Below are positions 30,948 to 38,215 of a stretch of DNA of 64,000 bases, in pieces. The stretch covers positions 496,001 to 560,000 of the forward strand of contig NZ_CP157587.1 of assembly GCF_022828245.2 (NCBI RefSeq). The letters are read 5' to 3'. Both the position numbers and the translations under genes were made by a program. The notes under the pieces are model-generated. The model ran no database searches. It was not told the DNA's origin and saw only the letters and a program-made list of their open reading frames with translations. Source of the DNA: Nanosynbacter sp900555675 (GTDB taxonomy: Bacteria > Patescibacteriota > Saccharimonadia > Saccharimonadales > Saccharimonadaceae). Position 1 is the stretch's first letter; each line of letters opens with the position of its first letter.

Positions 30948-31322
30948 TTACTCCTTTTCTTCCCGCTGCAAAACCAGCGCGCTACTTATAATATAGTTTA
31001 CCAAACTCAGTATAATCCCGGCAACAATTGAATGCGCAAAAGTCATAGAAATTCCTGGCGCCAAAGCGAGCGAGATATAAACCATAAGGCCGTTCACAAT
31101 TAAGGTAAACAGTCCTAAGGTCAATAGAATTGCCGGTAGGGCTAGAATTGTAACAATTGGTTTCAATACGCTATTCACTACCGAAAATATCAACCCCGCC
31201 ACCATAAACGTCCACGCAGAAGTTGCGCCCGGAGTTTCATTTCCAAGCAGCCGCACTGCAACCCAAATACCTACCGAGTTAAGAATCAGCCGAATCAAAA
31301 ACGTTGCAAATTGTCTTTTCAT
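30948..31322 (-). CDS. Phage holin superfamily IV (DUF360/PF04020-type) membrane protein
   Basis: 124 residues with four hydrophobic helices (about 4-24, 30-50, 56-78 and 95-115). The segment FSVVNSVLKPIVTILALPA, then LGLFTLIVNGLMVYI is the conserved core of the family found in many bacteria next to envelope genes; despite the name it is not a lysis gene. The start at 31322 is fixed by TCGACA-17-TATAAT ending 7 nt upstream. It is co-transcribed with secG. Confidence 0.85.
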   Translation of the reverse strand: MKRQFATFLIRLILNSVGIWVAVRLLGNETPGATSAWTFMVAGLIFSVVNSVLKPIVTILALPAILLTLGLFTLIVNGLMVYISLALAPGISMTFAHSIVAGIILSLVNYIISSALVLQREEKE

Positions 31323-31329
31323 TAGTCTT

Positions 31330-31358
31330 ATTATATATAATTTATGCTTTATTGTCGA
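31330..31358 (-). promoter_or_regulatory. Leaderless promoter of the holin-like gene and secG
   Basis: -35 TCGACA (31353-31358), 17-bp spacer, -10 TATAAT (31330-31335), 7 nt to the ATG. Confidence 0.68.
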
Positions 31359-31372
31359 TTGGTCGCCCAAAC

Positions 31373-32950
31373 TTAAGATAAGCGCTTAATCAAATTCGCC
31401 TTTTTCGTGCCAACTTCCGCCTGCAATTCCGCATAATCCGCCTCAATAATTTTTTTCACACTGCCAAACCTCCTCAGCAATTTCGCACGCGTCTTTGGAC
31501 CAATTCCCGGAATTTCCTCAAGTTGGTTTTTCGTCTGATTTTGACGCTTCAGCGCTGTATGATAACTCACAGCAAATCGATGCGATTCGTCACGAATCCG
31601 CTGAAAAAGTTTGACAATGTCTGTCGTCGCAATAGAACTTTTTGTAAAACTGTCCCGGCTGGAATCGACATCGGTAGCAGAACCTCGTAAATTCTTTGAG
31701 TGCGAGCCTGCGTTGCGCTGAGTAGGATGTAAATTTACCACATACGCATCATTATCTTCGTGAATAGCGATGTCCTGATGAATAGATTTTTGCAACTCTT
31801 CAATGCGCGTTACGTCAATTTGTGAGCCAGTTTTATGAATAATAATTTCTTCCTCGCGCTTAGCGATGCTAATAATTGGCAATTTTATTCCGCGCTCATC
31901 CCTTGCTTTAATCGCCGCCGAAAGTTGACCTTTTCCGCCGTCAATCAATAACAGATCTGGACAGCCCCAGCTTTTGATATTTCGCTCGCCAAGTCGCCTA
32001 AAAATCACCTCATACATATTTCCAGTATCGTCGTTTTTTTCGCTCACCTTAAATTTGCGGTATTCCGCACGATCGCTCGCACCATTCGTAAAGACCACCA
32101 TACTCGCCACAACTTGACGTCCGCTCATATGCGAAATATCATAGCCCTCAATTCGCACTGGAATATTTTTTAAGCCAAGTAGTTTTGCTAAATCAGCCAG
32201 CGCCTTGTCTTTTGAAATATCCAAAAATTCCTTATCGCCAAACATAACGCGTCGCTGAAGCTCTTGCATGGCACGCAACTTATTTCTCAAACTTGCCGCC
32301 CGCTCAAAATCGTGAAGTCCTGCAGCCGTTTTCATGTCACGCTCCAACTCCACAACAATAGCCCTGCGATTTCCCTTAATATAACTTATCAATTTACGCA
32401 AACTAGTTTTATACGCGTCCGAACCATCACTTATTTTTGGACTTAAGCCCAAATCCTCATCCAACTTTGATTGTCCGGGGCGTCTTTGGTGAGTGAGATA
32501 CGGAAAAATTCGCCTCAAATAACGCAACGCTTTTTTCAGCGCAAAACTATTGTAAAATGGACCAAAATAATCTGCACCGTCATCGGCAGGATTCCGCGTA
32601 AAACTAACCGTCGGCCAATCGCTTTTCATATCAATCCGAACATACATCTGAGACTTGTCGTCGCGCAACAGAACGTTATATCGCGGCATATACCGCTTGA
32701 TCATCTCGCTTTCCAAAAACAGCGCATCAACCTCACTCTCAGTTTCAATCCAATCAGTATCAAAAATCTCCGCCACCAGCGCCATAGTTTTATTATCTCG
32801 CCCGCGCGAATCTTGAAAATACTGACGTACGCGATTTTTAAGAACCGCCGCCTTGCCAACATAAATTACCTTGCCGCTCGCCGACTTGTGAAAATAAACG
32901 CCGGGCGTTCGCGGCAAAGTTTTTAGCTTGGCTTGCAATGCTTGATTCAT
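31373..32950 (-). CDS. uvrC: UvrABC system protein C
   Basis: UvrC makes both incisions in nucleotide-excision repair. The GIY-YIG nuclease (residues 14-90, TPGVYFHKSASGKVIYVGKA), the UVR motif (MKTAAGLHDFERAASLRNKL, about 207-226), the RNase H-like C-terminal nuclease (about 260-420, DISHMSGRQ ... LLIDGGKGQLSAA) and the helix-hairpin-helix (LEEIPGIGPKTRAKLL) are all present. At 525 residues it is shorter than the typical 600. A -10 TAATAT lies 5 nt before the ATG. uvrA is 5 kb downstream on the same strand. Confidence 0.96.
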   Translation of the reverse strand: MNQALQAKLKTLPRTPGVYFHKSASGKVIYVGKAAVLKNRVRQYFQDSRGRDNKTMALVAEIFDTDWIETESEVDALFLESEMIKRYMPRYNVLLRDDKSQMYVRIDMKSDWPTVSFTRNPADDGADYFGPFYNSFALKKALRYLRRIFPYLTHQRRPGQSKLDEDLGLSPKISDGSDAYKTSLRKLISYIKGNRRAIVVELERDMKTAAGLHDFERAASLRNKLRAMQELQRRVMFGDKEFLDISKDKALADLAKLLGLKNIPVRIEGYDISHMSGRQVVASMVVFTNGASDRAEYRKFKVSEKNDDTGNMYEVIFRRLGERNIKSWGCPDLLLIDGGKGQLSAAIKARDERGIKLPIISIAKREEEIIIHKTGSQIDVTRIEELQKSIHQDIAIHEDNDAYVVNLHPTQRNAGSHSKNLRGSATDVDSSRDSFTKSSIATTDIVKLFQRIRDESHRFAVSYHTALKRQNQTKNQLEEIPGIGPKTRAKLLRRFGSVKKIIEADYAELQAEVGTKKANLIKRLS

Positions 32951-32994
32951 TAAATATATTACAATCTAAATACGCCAATTATGCAAGCGTTCTT

Positions 32995-33354
32995 CTAACG
33001 ATTGACATAATCTTCCAACCACTTTTTGAGAACTATCGCCTGATTATGTTCCGTATCCTTAGCGCCATATAACAACGTAACTGCAGATTGTTTACTCCAA
33101 TTATTCTTCGCCTCGGCTGCCGCGGGATTATTATCCAGTTCCTTCATATAACGGCGAGAAAATTCCGGGAATTTTTCTGGATCATGATTAAACCATTTGC
33201 GTAATTCATCGGTCGGAGCAATTTCTTTATTCCACTCGTCCAATGCAGCTCGCTCTTTGCTAATTCCTCGCGGCCACAATCGATCAACCAGCACACGATA
33301 ACTATCGTCCGGCGCGGTCGACTTATAAATCCGTTCAATTCTATACTTTGTCAT
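32995..33354 (-). CDS. DUF488 family protein
   Basis: 119 residues with the DUF488 hallmark YRVLVDRLWPRGISKERAAL, followed by DEWNKEIAPTDELRKWF and a C-terminal VTLLYGAKDTEHNQAIVLK motif. The family is widespread (YeaO-like), of unknown activity; the conserved Arg/Trp and Asp-Thr-Glu-His residues suggest an enzyme. A TTATAT hexamer lies 6 nt before the start. It stands alone. Confidence 0.9.
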   Translation of the reverse strand: MTKYRIERIYKSTAPDDSYRVLVDRLWPRGISKERAALDEWNKEIAPTDELRKWFNHDPEKFPEFSRRYMKELDNNPAAAEAKNNWSKQSAVTLLYGAKDTEHNQAIVLKKWLEDYVNR

Positions 33355-33420
33355 AATTTCATATAACTACAAAGCGCTGATCAGGTCAATAAAAAGCGAA
33401 AGCAGACCATTCTTCAATAT

Positions 33421-34140
33421 TTAATCAACACTACGTAAATATTCCTCCAAAAAATCACTCCAGTCAGACGCATTCTTCTCGCGGAAGTAGGCGCGAAGAA
33501 AATCAACCATAATTTGATGACGATTTCCTGCTTCTGCTCGCCCCGGCTCAGTCAACATCAAACCTTTCAATTTCAGCAGCTTCTCAAAGAAGTGATTGAT
33601 AAATCCGTCAGTGTCATGCGTATTGCCATCAGTGTTATATTCGTGCGCCGCCAGATTGACATTCGGCCAGGCTTTAGGATCAAAAATCCGCCCGCCGTGA
33701 TGACAAGCATAAACCAACGCCCGCTCAATGCCGACCGCGCCAATAGCATCACACATATCAGCGTCAGACGCCAATTTCCCCGCCAACCACTACGACTGCT
33801 TGCCGTTCAGCCGTTTGTTATAACCAATCGCCGCAATATTCTCTAACACAGCCTGACTTAAATCATCATTCGCCTCTGCCTGCGCCATAATATCTACTGC
33901 GTTCGTCAATTTTTCCGCCTGCGTTTTACCGACTAACTTATAATCATCGACATCATGTAGCCAAGCCGTCAATAGCACTTCTTGCAGGTTCACCGATTCG
34001 CTACATTCATTAGCGAAACACTCTGCCAGCAACGCCACTCACTCAACATGATCATCAGCATGCCCCGAGGTGTCGCCGCCCAGCAACTGACGAACTTTAG
34101 CCTTTACTATTTCAAGCTGGGAAATTTGTTGATCGTTCAT
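33421..34140 (-). pseudogene. HD-domain phosphohydrolase with two in-frame stops
   Basis: Reading from ATG 34140 the whole 239-codon frame is intact except for TGA at 34039-34041 (after HADDHVE) and TAG at 33790-33792 (after NGKQS). The sequence belongs to the YedJ-like HD hydrolases: TSGHADDHVE, LTAWLHDVDDYKLVGK, LASDADMCDAIGAVGIER and NTHDTDGFINHFFEK are family motifs with the metal-binding His/Asp residues. Both stops fit single-base changes, and the promoter (TATAAT, 6 nt from the ATG) is intact. The loss is probably recent, or a sequencing error or suppression is involved. Confidence 0.82.
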
Positions 34141-34169
34141 ACTCATATTATACATAAAAGCAGAGTCGC

Positions 34170-34223
34170 CTACTGACGCTTATTAGCATACAAAGCGTAA
34201 TATTCTTCGGGAAGATAGTCCAT
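34170..34223 (-). CDS. Very short open frame, 17 residues
   Basis: The frame encodes MDYLPEEYYALYANKRQ. It is rich in Tyr and protein-like but too short to judge. It lies between the UDG gene and the HD pseudogene and could be a remnant of a longer gene or a leader peptide. Confidence 0.15.
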   Translation of the reverse strand: MDYLPEEYYALYANKRQ

Positions 34224-34237
34224 ATTAAATTAATGTA

Positions 34238-34831
34238 TTACAACAACGATTCCCTAACTATAGACTGCAAAACCGGCACAACATCTATTTCAAACCACGG
34301 ATTACGCTTACGCCAACCAATGTTAAGTGGCGATGGATGAACCAACGGAAAATAATCTGGTAAATATGCGTCAAAATTAGATACTGTTGCCGTTAAGTTA
34401 CGTTCAACGCGATGGTTCAAATAGTATTTCTGAGCATAAGACCCAACCAATATAATCAATCGCACATTCGGCATTTGCGCCAACAAACGCGGATGCCATT
34501 TTCTAGCAAAGTCCAGGCGTGGCGGCAAATCACCATGCGTACCCTTGCCTGGATAATAAAAATCCATCGGCATCAGCGCAAAAAGATTGGGGTCATAAAA
34601 TTGCTCGTCTGTTACGTCCAACCACTGACGGAGTAAACGTCCACTTGCATCGTTCCAAGGCTTCAATGTTTGTTGAGCAATCCGCCCCGGAGCTTGTCCA
34701 ACTAACACAATTTTTGAATTTGGTGAAGCGGAATATACAGGCAACCATCCTTTTTCTGTAAAATCAGCGTTAGCTGGATCGGATACTATCTGATCATACA
34801 AAAGTGGATTGCCGGTTTTACAAATAGTCAT
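34238..34831 (-). CDS. Uracil-DNA glycosylase family protein
   Basis: 197 residues of the UDG superfamily (types 4/5-like and YqfB-like branch). The uracil-pocket motif is VGQAPGRIAQQTLKPWNDAS, with GRLLRQWL after it; the C-terminal catalytic-region motif is HPSPLNIGWRKRNPWFE. The iron-sulfur cysteines of family 4 are missing, with only one Cys at the N-terminus. The start at 34831 lies 1 bp after the thioredoxin stop. Third gene of the fur-trxA operon, hinting at a link between oxidative stress and base repair. Confidence 0.82.
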   Translation of the reverse strand: MTICKTGNPLLYDQIVSDPANADFTEKGWLPVYSASPNSKIVLVGQAPGRIAQQTLKPWNDASGRLLRQWLDVTDEQFYDPNLFALMPMDFYYPGKGTHGDLPPRLDFARKWHPRLLAQMPNVRLIILVGSYAQKYYLNHRVERNLTATVSNFDAYLPDYFPLVHPSPLNIGWRKRNPWFEIDVVPVLQSIVRESLL

Positions 34832-34832
34832 T

Positions 34833-35162
34833 CTATTTCGCAGCTTTTTCCAAAGCGTCAATCAACGTCTGCTTTGGCTTCATGCCGATCATTTCAGCAA
34901 CTTCCTCGCCGCCAACAAAAATCTTCATGTTTGGAATTCCCTGCACGCGATATTCCATAGCCAATTGCGCATTTTCCTGACTCGCTTCAGTGTCAACCTT
35001 AACAATATCAAACTCTGTTTCTTCAGCAATTTGATGCAAGAGCGGAGCCATTGCTCGACATGGCGGACACCACGGCGCCCAAAAATCAACTAGTACAGGA
35101 CCGTCGCTTTTTAGCACCTTATCTTCGAATTCTTGCTTTGTTGTAGTTTCATATAAAGCCAT
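34833..35162 (-). CDS. trxA: Thioredoxin
   Basis: 109 residues with VLVDFWAPWCPPCRAMAPLL; the active site is WCPPC, where thioredoxins usually have WCGPC, so the redox potential may be shifted. The cis-proline (VQGIPNMKIF) and the C-terminal Gly-x-Lys-Pro are conserved. The start at 35162 is fixed by AAGGAGG 5 nt upstream and overlaps the stop of the fur gene. It is downstream of the Fur-family regulator and is probably controlled with it. Confidence 0.94.
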   Translation of the reverse strand: MALYETTTKQEFEDKVLKSDGPVLVDFWAPWCPPCRAMAPLLHQIAEETEFDIVKVDTEASQENAQLAMEYRVQGIPNMKIFVGGEEVAEMIGMKPKQTLIDALEKAAK

Positions 35163-35554
35163 TATTTCCTCCTTTTCTGGCATTTTTTACAAACTCCCGT
35201 CACAACCAACGGGCCGTCAATATAACAATCGCTAATTTCATGCGCAATTTGCTTTCTCATCTCATCGGCAATTTTAATATCCATCAAACCATCGCAGTCA
35301 CTACACACAAAATGATCGTGATCGTCCTTACGAATATCATATCGCAAGCAACCTTTTTTGGTCGGCGGCGCCAAACCAATTATCCCGTCGCCGCACAGGC
35401 GCTGAGTTATTCGATGCACCGTCGTGTCGCTGACTTCAGGATGAATGTTCCGCAATTCCTGAGCAATTTCCGCATTCGTCGCGTGATGCTTGCTCTTTAA
35501 AATCGCCATCACATCATTTGTGTGTTTTGTTGATCGCCTAACAATTTGCGTCAT
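35162..35554 (-). CDS. Fur/PerR family metalloregulator
   Basis: 130 residues: winged helix (about 10-85, NAEIAQELRNIHPEVSDTTV, then HRITQRLCGDGII) and dimerisation domain with the structural zinc pairs CSDC (near 94) and CKKC (near 123) and regulatory DDHDHFVC. It has few His ligands compared with Fur, and PerR-type peroxide sensing is possible. A 19-bp inverted repeat overlaps its own -10 element, so it very likely represses itself, and with it trxA and the UDG gene. Confidence 0.92.
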   Translation of the reverse strand: MTQIVRRSTKHTNDVMAILKSKHHATNAEIAQELRNIHPEVSDTTVHRITQRLCGDGIIGLAPPTKKGCLRYDIRKDDHDHFVCSDCDGLMDIKIADEMRKQIAHEISDCYIDGPLVVTGVCKKCQKRRK

Positions 35555-35560
35555 GTTACT

Positions 35561-35579
35561 ATTGTAAAGTATTTACAAT
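35561..35579. promoter_or_regulatory. Fur/PerR-type operator over the -10 box
   Basis: Perfect inverted repeat ATTGTAAA-N3-TTTACAAT (8+3+8). Its proximal half supplies the -10 hexamer TACAAT, which lies 6 nt from the fur-family ATG, with -35 TTGTTT (35584-35589) 17 bp away. Binding there would block RNA polymerase. Confidence 0.85.
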
Positions 35580-35606
35580 AAATAAACAAGGGCTTTACTC
35601 CATAAA

Positions 35607-35635
35607 TTGACTTATATCTATATATTACATATAAT
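35607..35635 (+). promoter_or_regulatory. Promoter of the ABC exporter gene
   Basis: -35 TTGACT (35607-35612), 17-bp spacer, -10 TATAAT (35630-35635). The leader of about 110 nt includes the hairpin GAACTC/GAGTTC near 35649-35668, unusually long for this genome. Confidence 0.72.
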
Positions 35636-35752
35636 AGTCAAAGTCTATGAACTCCCGACGGCGAGTTCCTCTAATATACACTTTGAATAATTAAGAACGC
35701 TCAGTTTTCTGTGCAGTTTATAAATATTAATTTATCATCGAAAGGAATTGAT

Positions 35753-37525
35753 TTGAAGAACAAACCGAACAGCAAAGAAATATTTCGTCTATTTTGGAAA
35801 ACGTCAGTACCATACAAACACCGCCGAAACTTGGCAATATTTTTTGCAATGCTGACTCTTGTGGTTACTATTTTTGTCGGTCCACTTATAATTGCTCAAC
35901 TTCTTAGTATTATCCAACATAATCAGCTGCACGACTCAAAAAACCTATGGACGCTAATCGCTTTATACGGCGCCAGTGAATTATGGTCAAGCGTCATCGG
36001 CTGGCGATTAGTTTTATATCTCGCCTGGACATTCGAAACCGCCATGCAACGAGATTTGTACGCTCAATGTTTCAGCAAATTAACCAACCAAACATTATTC
36101 TTTCATTCAAATAAATTCGGCGGGTCGCTCGTTAGTCAAACAAATAAATTAGTCGGCGCGGTAGAAAGTTTTTGGGACACGATAATTTGGTCAGTTTTGC
36201 CACTAGTTGTTTCGCTAGTCGGTTCAATAATTGTCCTATCAACTCTCCTCTGGCAATACGCGTTATTCTTGCTCATCTTCTCAATCGTTTTCAGCCTCGT
36301 CGTTTATTACGGATCCAAGCCAATGGCGAAATTGACAAAAAAAGAAGCCAAAGCCAGCAATAAATTAAACGGCCAATTAGCCGACGTAATTTCAAACGTC
36401 CTAGCAGTCAAGTCATCCGGCGCCGAAGCTACGGAACAGAAATTTTTCGCAAAAACCGTCAGTTCTTGGCGAAATTCAAGTCTCGACGTAATGCGCGGAT
36501 TCTTAAAAGTCAGCACTATATATTCGTCAATCAACATGGTTATTAAAATTGGAGCAATCGCCTTCGCAGTGTACGCAGCCCAGAATAATTTGGTATCAGT
36601 GGCGTCTGTTTATCTCATCATCACTTACACTGGTAGCGTCGCGCATGAATTATGGAACATGAATGGAATTATGCGCAATTACAACCGAATTATCGGTAAC
36701 GCAAATGACATGGTAGAAATCTTACAAACGCCAACGACATTGATTGATAAAAGCGATTCAAAGCTAAAAGTTACAAACGGCGAAATCTCTATGGATAAAA
36801 TAACTTTCACGCACGACGAGGGTCAAGGCGACACTCTATTCCACGACTTTTCTCTGGATATTAAACCGGGCGAAAAAATAGGTTTGGTTGGAGCGAGCGG
36901 TTCTGGAAAAACTACGCTCACCAAATTGCTATTACGCTTCGCTGATATTGACTCAGGAAAAATTACCATCGACGGACAAGATATTTCCGAAGTCACCCAA
37001 GCAAGTTTGCGCGCCAAAATCGCTTACGTGCCGCAAGAGCCATTACTATTCCACCGCTCCGTACGCGAAAACATCGCTTACGGTCGACCTGATGCAACTG
37101 ACGCAGAAATTGAAGAAGCCGCCAAAAAAGCTGGCGCTTACGATTTTATCGTCGGACTTAAAGACGGTTTTGACACAATGGTTGGCGAGCGCGGAACTAA
37201 ATTATCTGGCGGACAGCGACAACGAGTTGCAATTGCTAGGGCAATCCTAAAAGATGCGCCAATTCTAGTCCTCGACGAGGCGACTTCAGCACTAGATTCT
37301 GAGTCGGAAGCGTTGATCCAAAAATCTCTGGAAACGTTGATGGAGAATCGAACCTCAATTGTCATTGCCCATCGCTTATCTACAATTGCCAAGTTGGACC
37401 GTATAATTGTTTTGAAGGATGGAAAAATTGTCGAGGACGGATCGCATGATGAGCTCATCAATAAAAAACGCGGCGTTTACGCAAAATTATGGGCGCGGCA
37501 ATCTGGCGGATTTATTGAAGAATAG
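35753..37525 (+). CDS. ABC-type exporter, fused permease and ATPase
   Basis: About 590 residues. Six transmembrane helices (about 20-310) with the ABC_membrane fold precede the ATPase: Walker A GASGSGKTT, Q-loop YVPQEPLLF, signature LSGGQRQR, Walker B ILVLDEATSALDS and the H-loop VIAHRLST. It is an MsbA/LmrA-type homodimeric or heterodimeric exporter of lipids, drugs or peptides. A TTG start at 35753 is chosen because AAAGGA lies 6 nt upstream; an in-frame ATG at 35711 has no such signal. The 5' leader holds a hairpin. No partner gene is next to it, so it is likely a homodimer. Confidence 0.93.
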   Translation: MKNKPNSKEIFRLFWKTSVPYKHRRNLAIFFAMLTLVVTIFVGPLIIAQLLSIIQHNQLHDSKNLWTLIALYGASELWSSVIGWRLVLYLAWTFETAMQRDLYAQCFSKLTNQTLFFHSNKFGGSLVSQTNKLVGAVESFWDTIIWSVLPLVVSLVGSIIVLSTLLWQYALFLLIFSIVFSLVVYYGSKPMAKLTKKEAKASNKLNGQLADVISNVLAVKSSGAEATEQKFFAKTVSSWRNSSLDVMRGFLKVSTIYSSINMVIKIGAIAFAVYAAQNNLVSVASVYLIITYTGSVAHELWNMNGIMRNYNRIIGNANDMVEILQTPTTLIDKSDSKLKVTNGEISMDKITFTHDEGQGDTLFHDFSLDIKPGEKIGLVGASGSGKTTLTKLLLRFADIDSGKITIDGQDISEVTQASLRAKIAYVPQEPLLFHRSVRENIAYGRPDATDAEIEEAAKKAGAYDFIVGLKDGFDTMVGERGTKLSGGQRQRVAIARAILKDAPILVLDEATSALDSESEALIQKSLETLMENRTSIVIAHRLSTIAKLDRIIVLKDGKIVEDGSHDELINKKRGVYAKLWARQSGGFIEE

Positions 37526-37562
37526 CTGATTCTACACATGCCAATCATGCTATAATTGAGGC

Positions 37563-38213
37563 ATGGAATCTTTTATTCACTTGATAACTAGCTTCGGCGT
37601 ATTGGCAATTTTATTAGTAATTTTCGCAGAATCCGGTCTACTAATCGGCTTCGTCTTACCCGGCGACAGCCTGCTTTTCACCGCTGGATATATGGTTCAG
37701 CAAAACATTCTACACATTGACATCCACATTTTTGCACTTTTGGTTTTTGCAGCAGCAGTGCTGGGCGACAATGTTGGTTATAGTTTTGGTCACAAAGTTG
37801 GACGCAAGCTGTTTGAAAAAGAAAATTCCCGATTCTTCAAGAAAAAATATTTGGAGCAAACAGAAAAGTTTTACGACAAGCACGGCTCAGCGACAATCGT
37901 CCTGGCTCGATTCGTACCAATTGTAAGAACCTTCGCCCCAATCGTTGCCGGCGCTAGTAAAATGCACTATAAAACGTTCTTAACTTTCAATCTTATCGGT
38001 GGATTTCTTTGGTCGTCAGCATTCGTTTATTTAGGCTTCTACGCTGGCGAGTTTTTGACCAAAGCAGGCGTAAATATTGAAGTTGCAGCAATCCTCATCA
38101 TCTTCCTGTCTGTCTCACCAATGATTATTCATGCTTTGAAACAACCAAATACTCGCGCTTTATTAAGAAAACAATTGTCGGTTCTTCTCTCAAAAACCAA
38201 GCGTAAAAAGTAG
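37563..38213 (+). CDS. DedA family membrane protein
   Basis: 216 residues of the DedA/VTT (SNARE-associated) family, now thought to be lipid scramblases and undecaprenyl-phosphate or phosphatidylethanolamine flippases. Signatures: FAESGLLIGFVLPGDSLLF and LDNVGYSFGHKVGRKLF-like GDNVGYSFGHKVG, plus the amphipathic ARFVPIVRTFAPIVAGAS re-entrant segment with its conserved arginines. Five hydrophobic segments. TATAAT (37551-37556) ends 6 nt before the ATG. It converges with uvrA. Confidence 0.93.
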   Translation: MESFIHLITSFGVLAILLVIFAESGLLIGFVLPGDSLLFTAGYMVQQNILHIDIHIFALLVFAAAVLGDNVGYSFGHKVGRKLFEKENSRFFKKKYLEQTEKFYDKHGSATIVLARFVPIVRTFAPIVAGASKMHYKTFLTFNLIGGFLWSSAFVYLGFYAGEFLTKAGVNIEVAAILIIFLSVSPMIIHALKQPNTRALLRKQLSVLLSKTKRKK

Positions 38214-38215
38214 TG

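Noticed and set aside
30948..31322. Holin-like gene as a lysis gene of a phage
   Set aside because: The PF04020-type family is a common housekeeping membrane protein and it is coupled to secG, with no endolysin.
33790..34038. TGA in the HD gene as evidence for a recoded genetic code
   Set aside because: Many intact genes in the window end in TGA (for example ydcF, nifS and tatD), and a TAG also interrupts the same gene, so the standard code with gene decay fits better.
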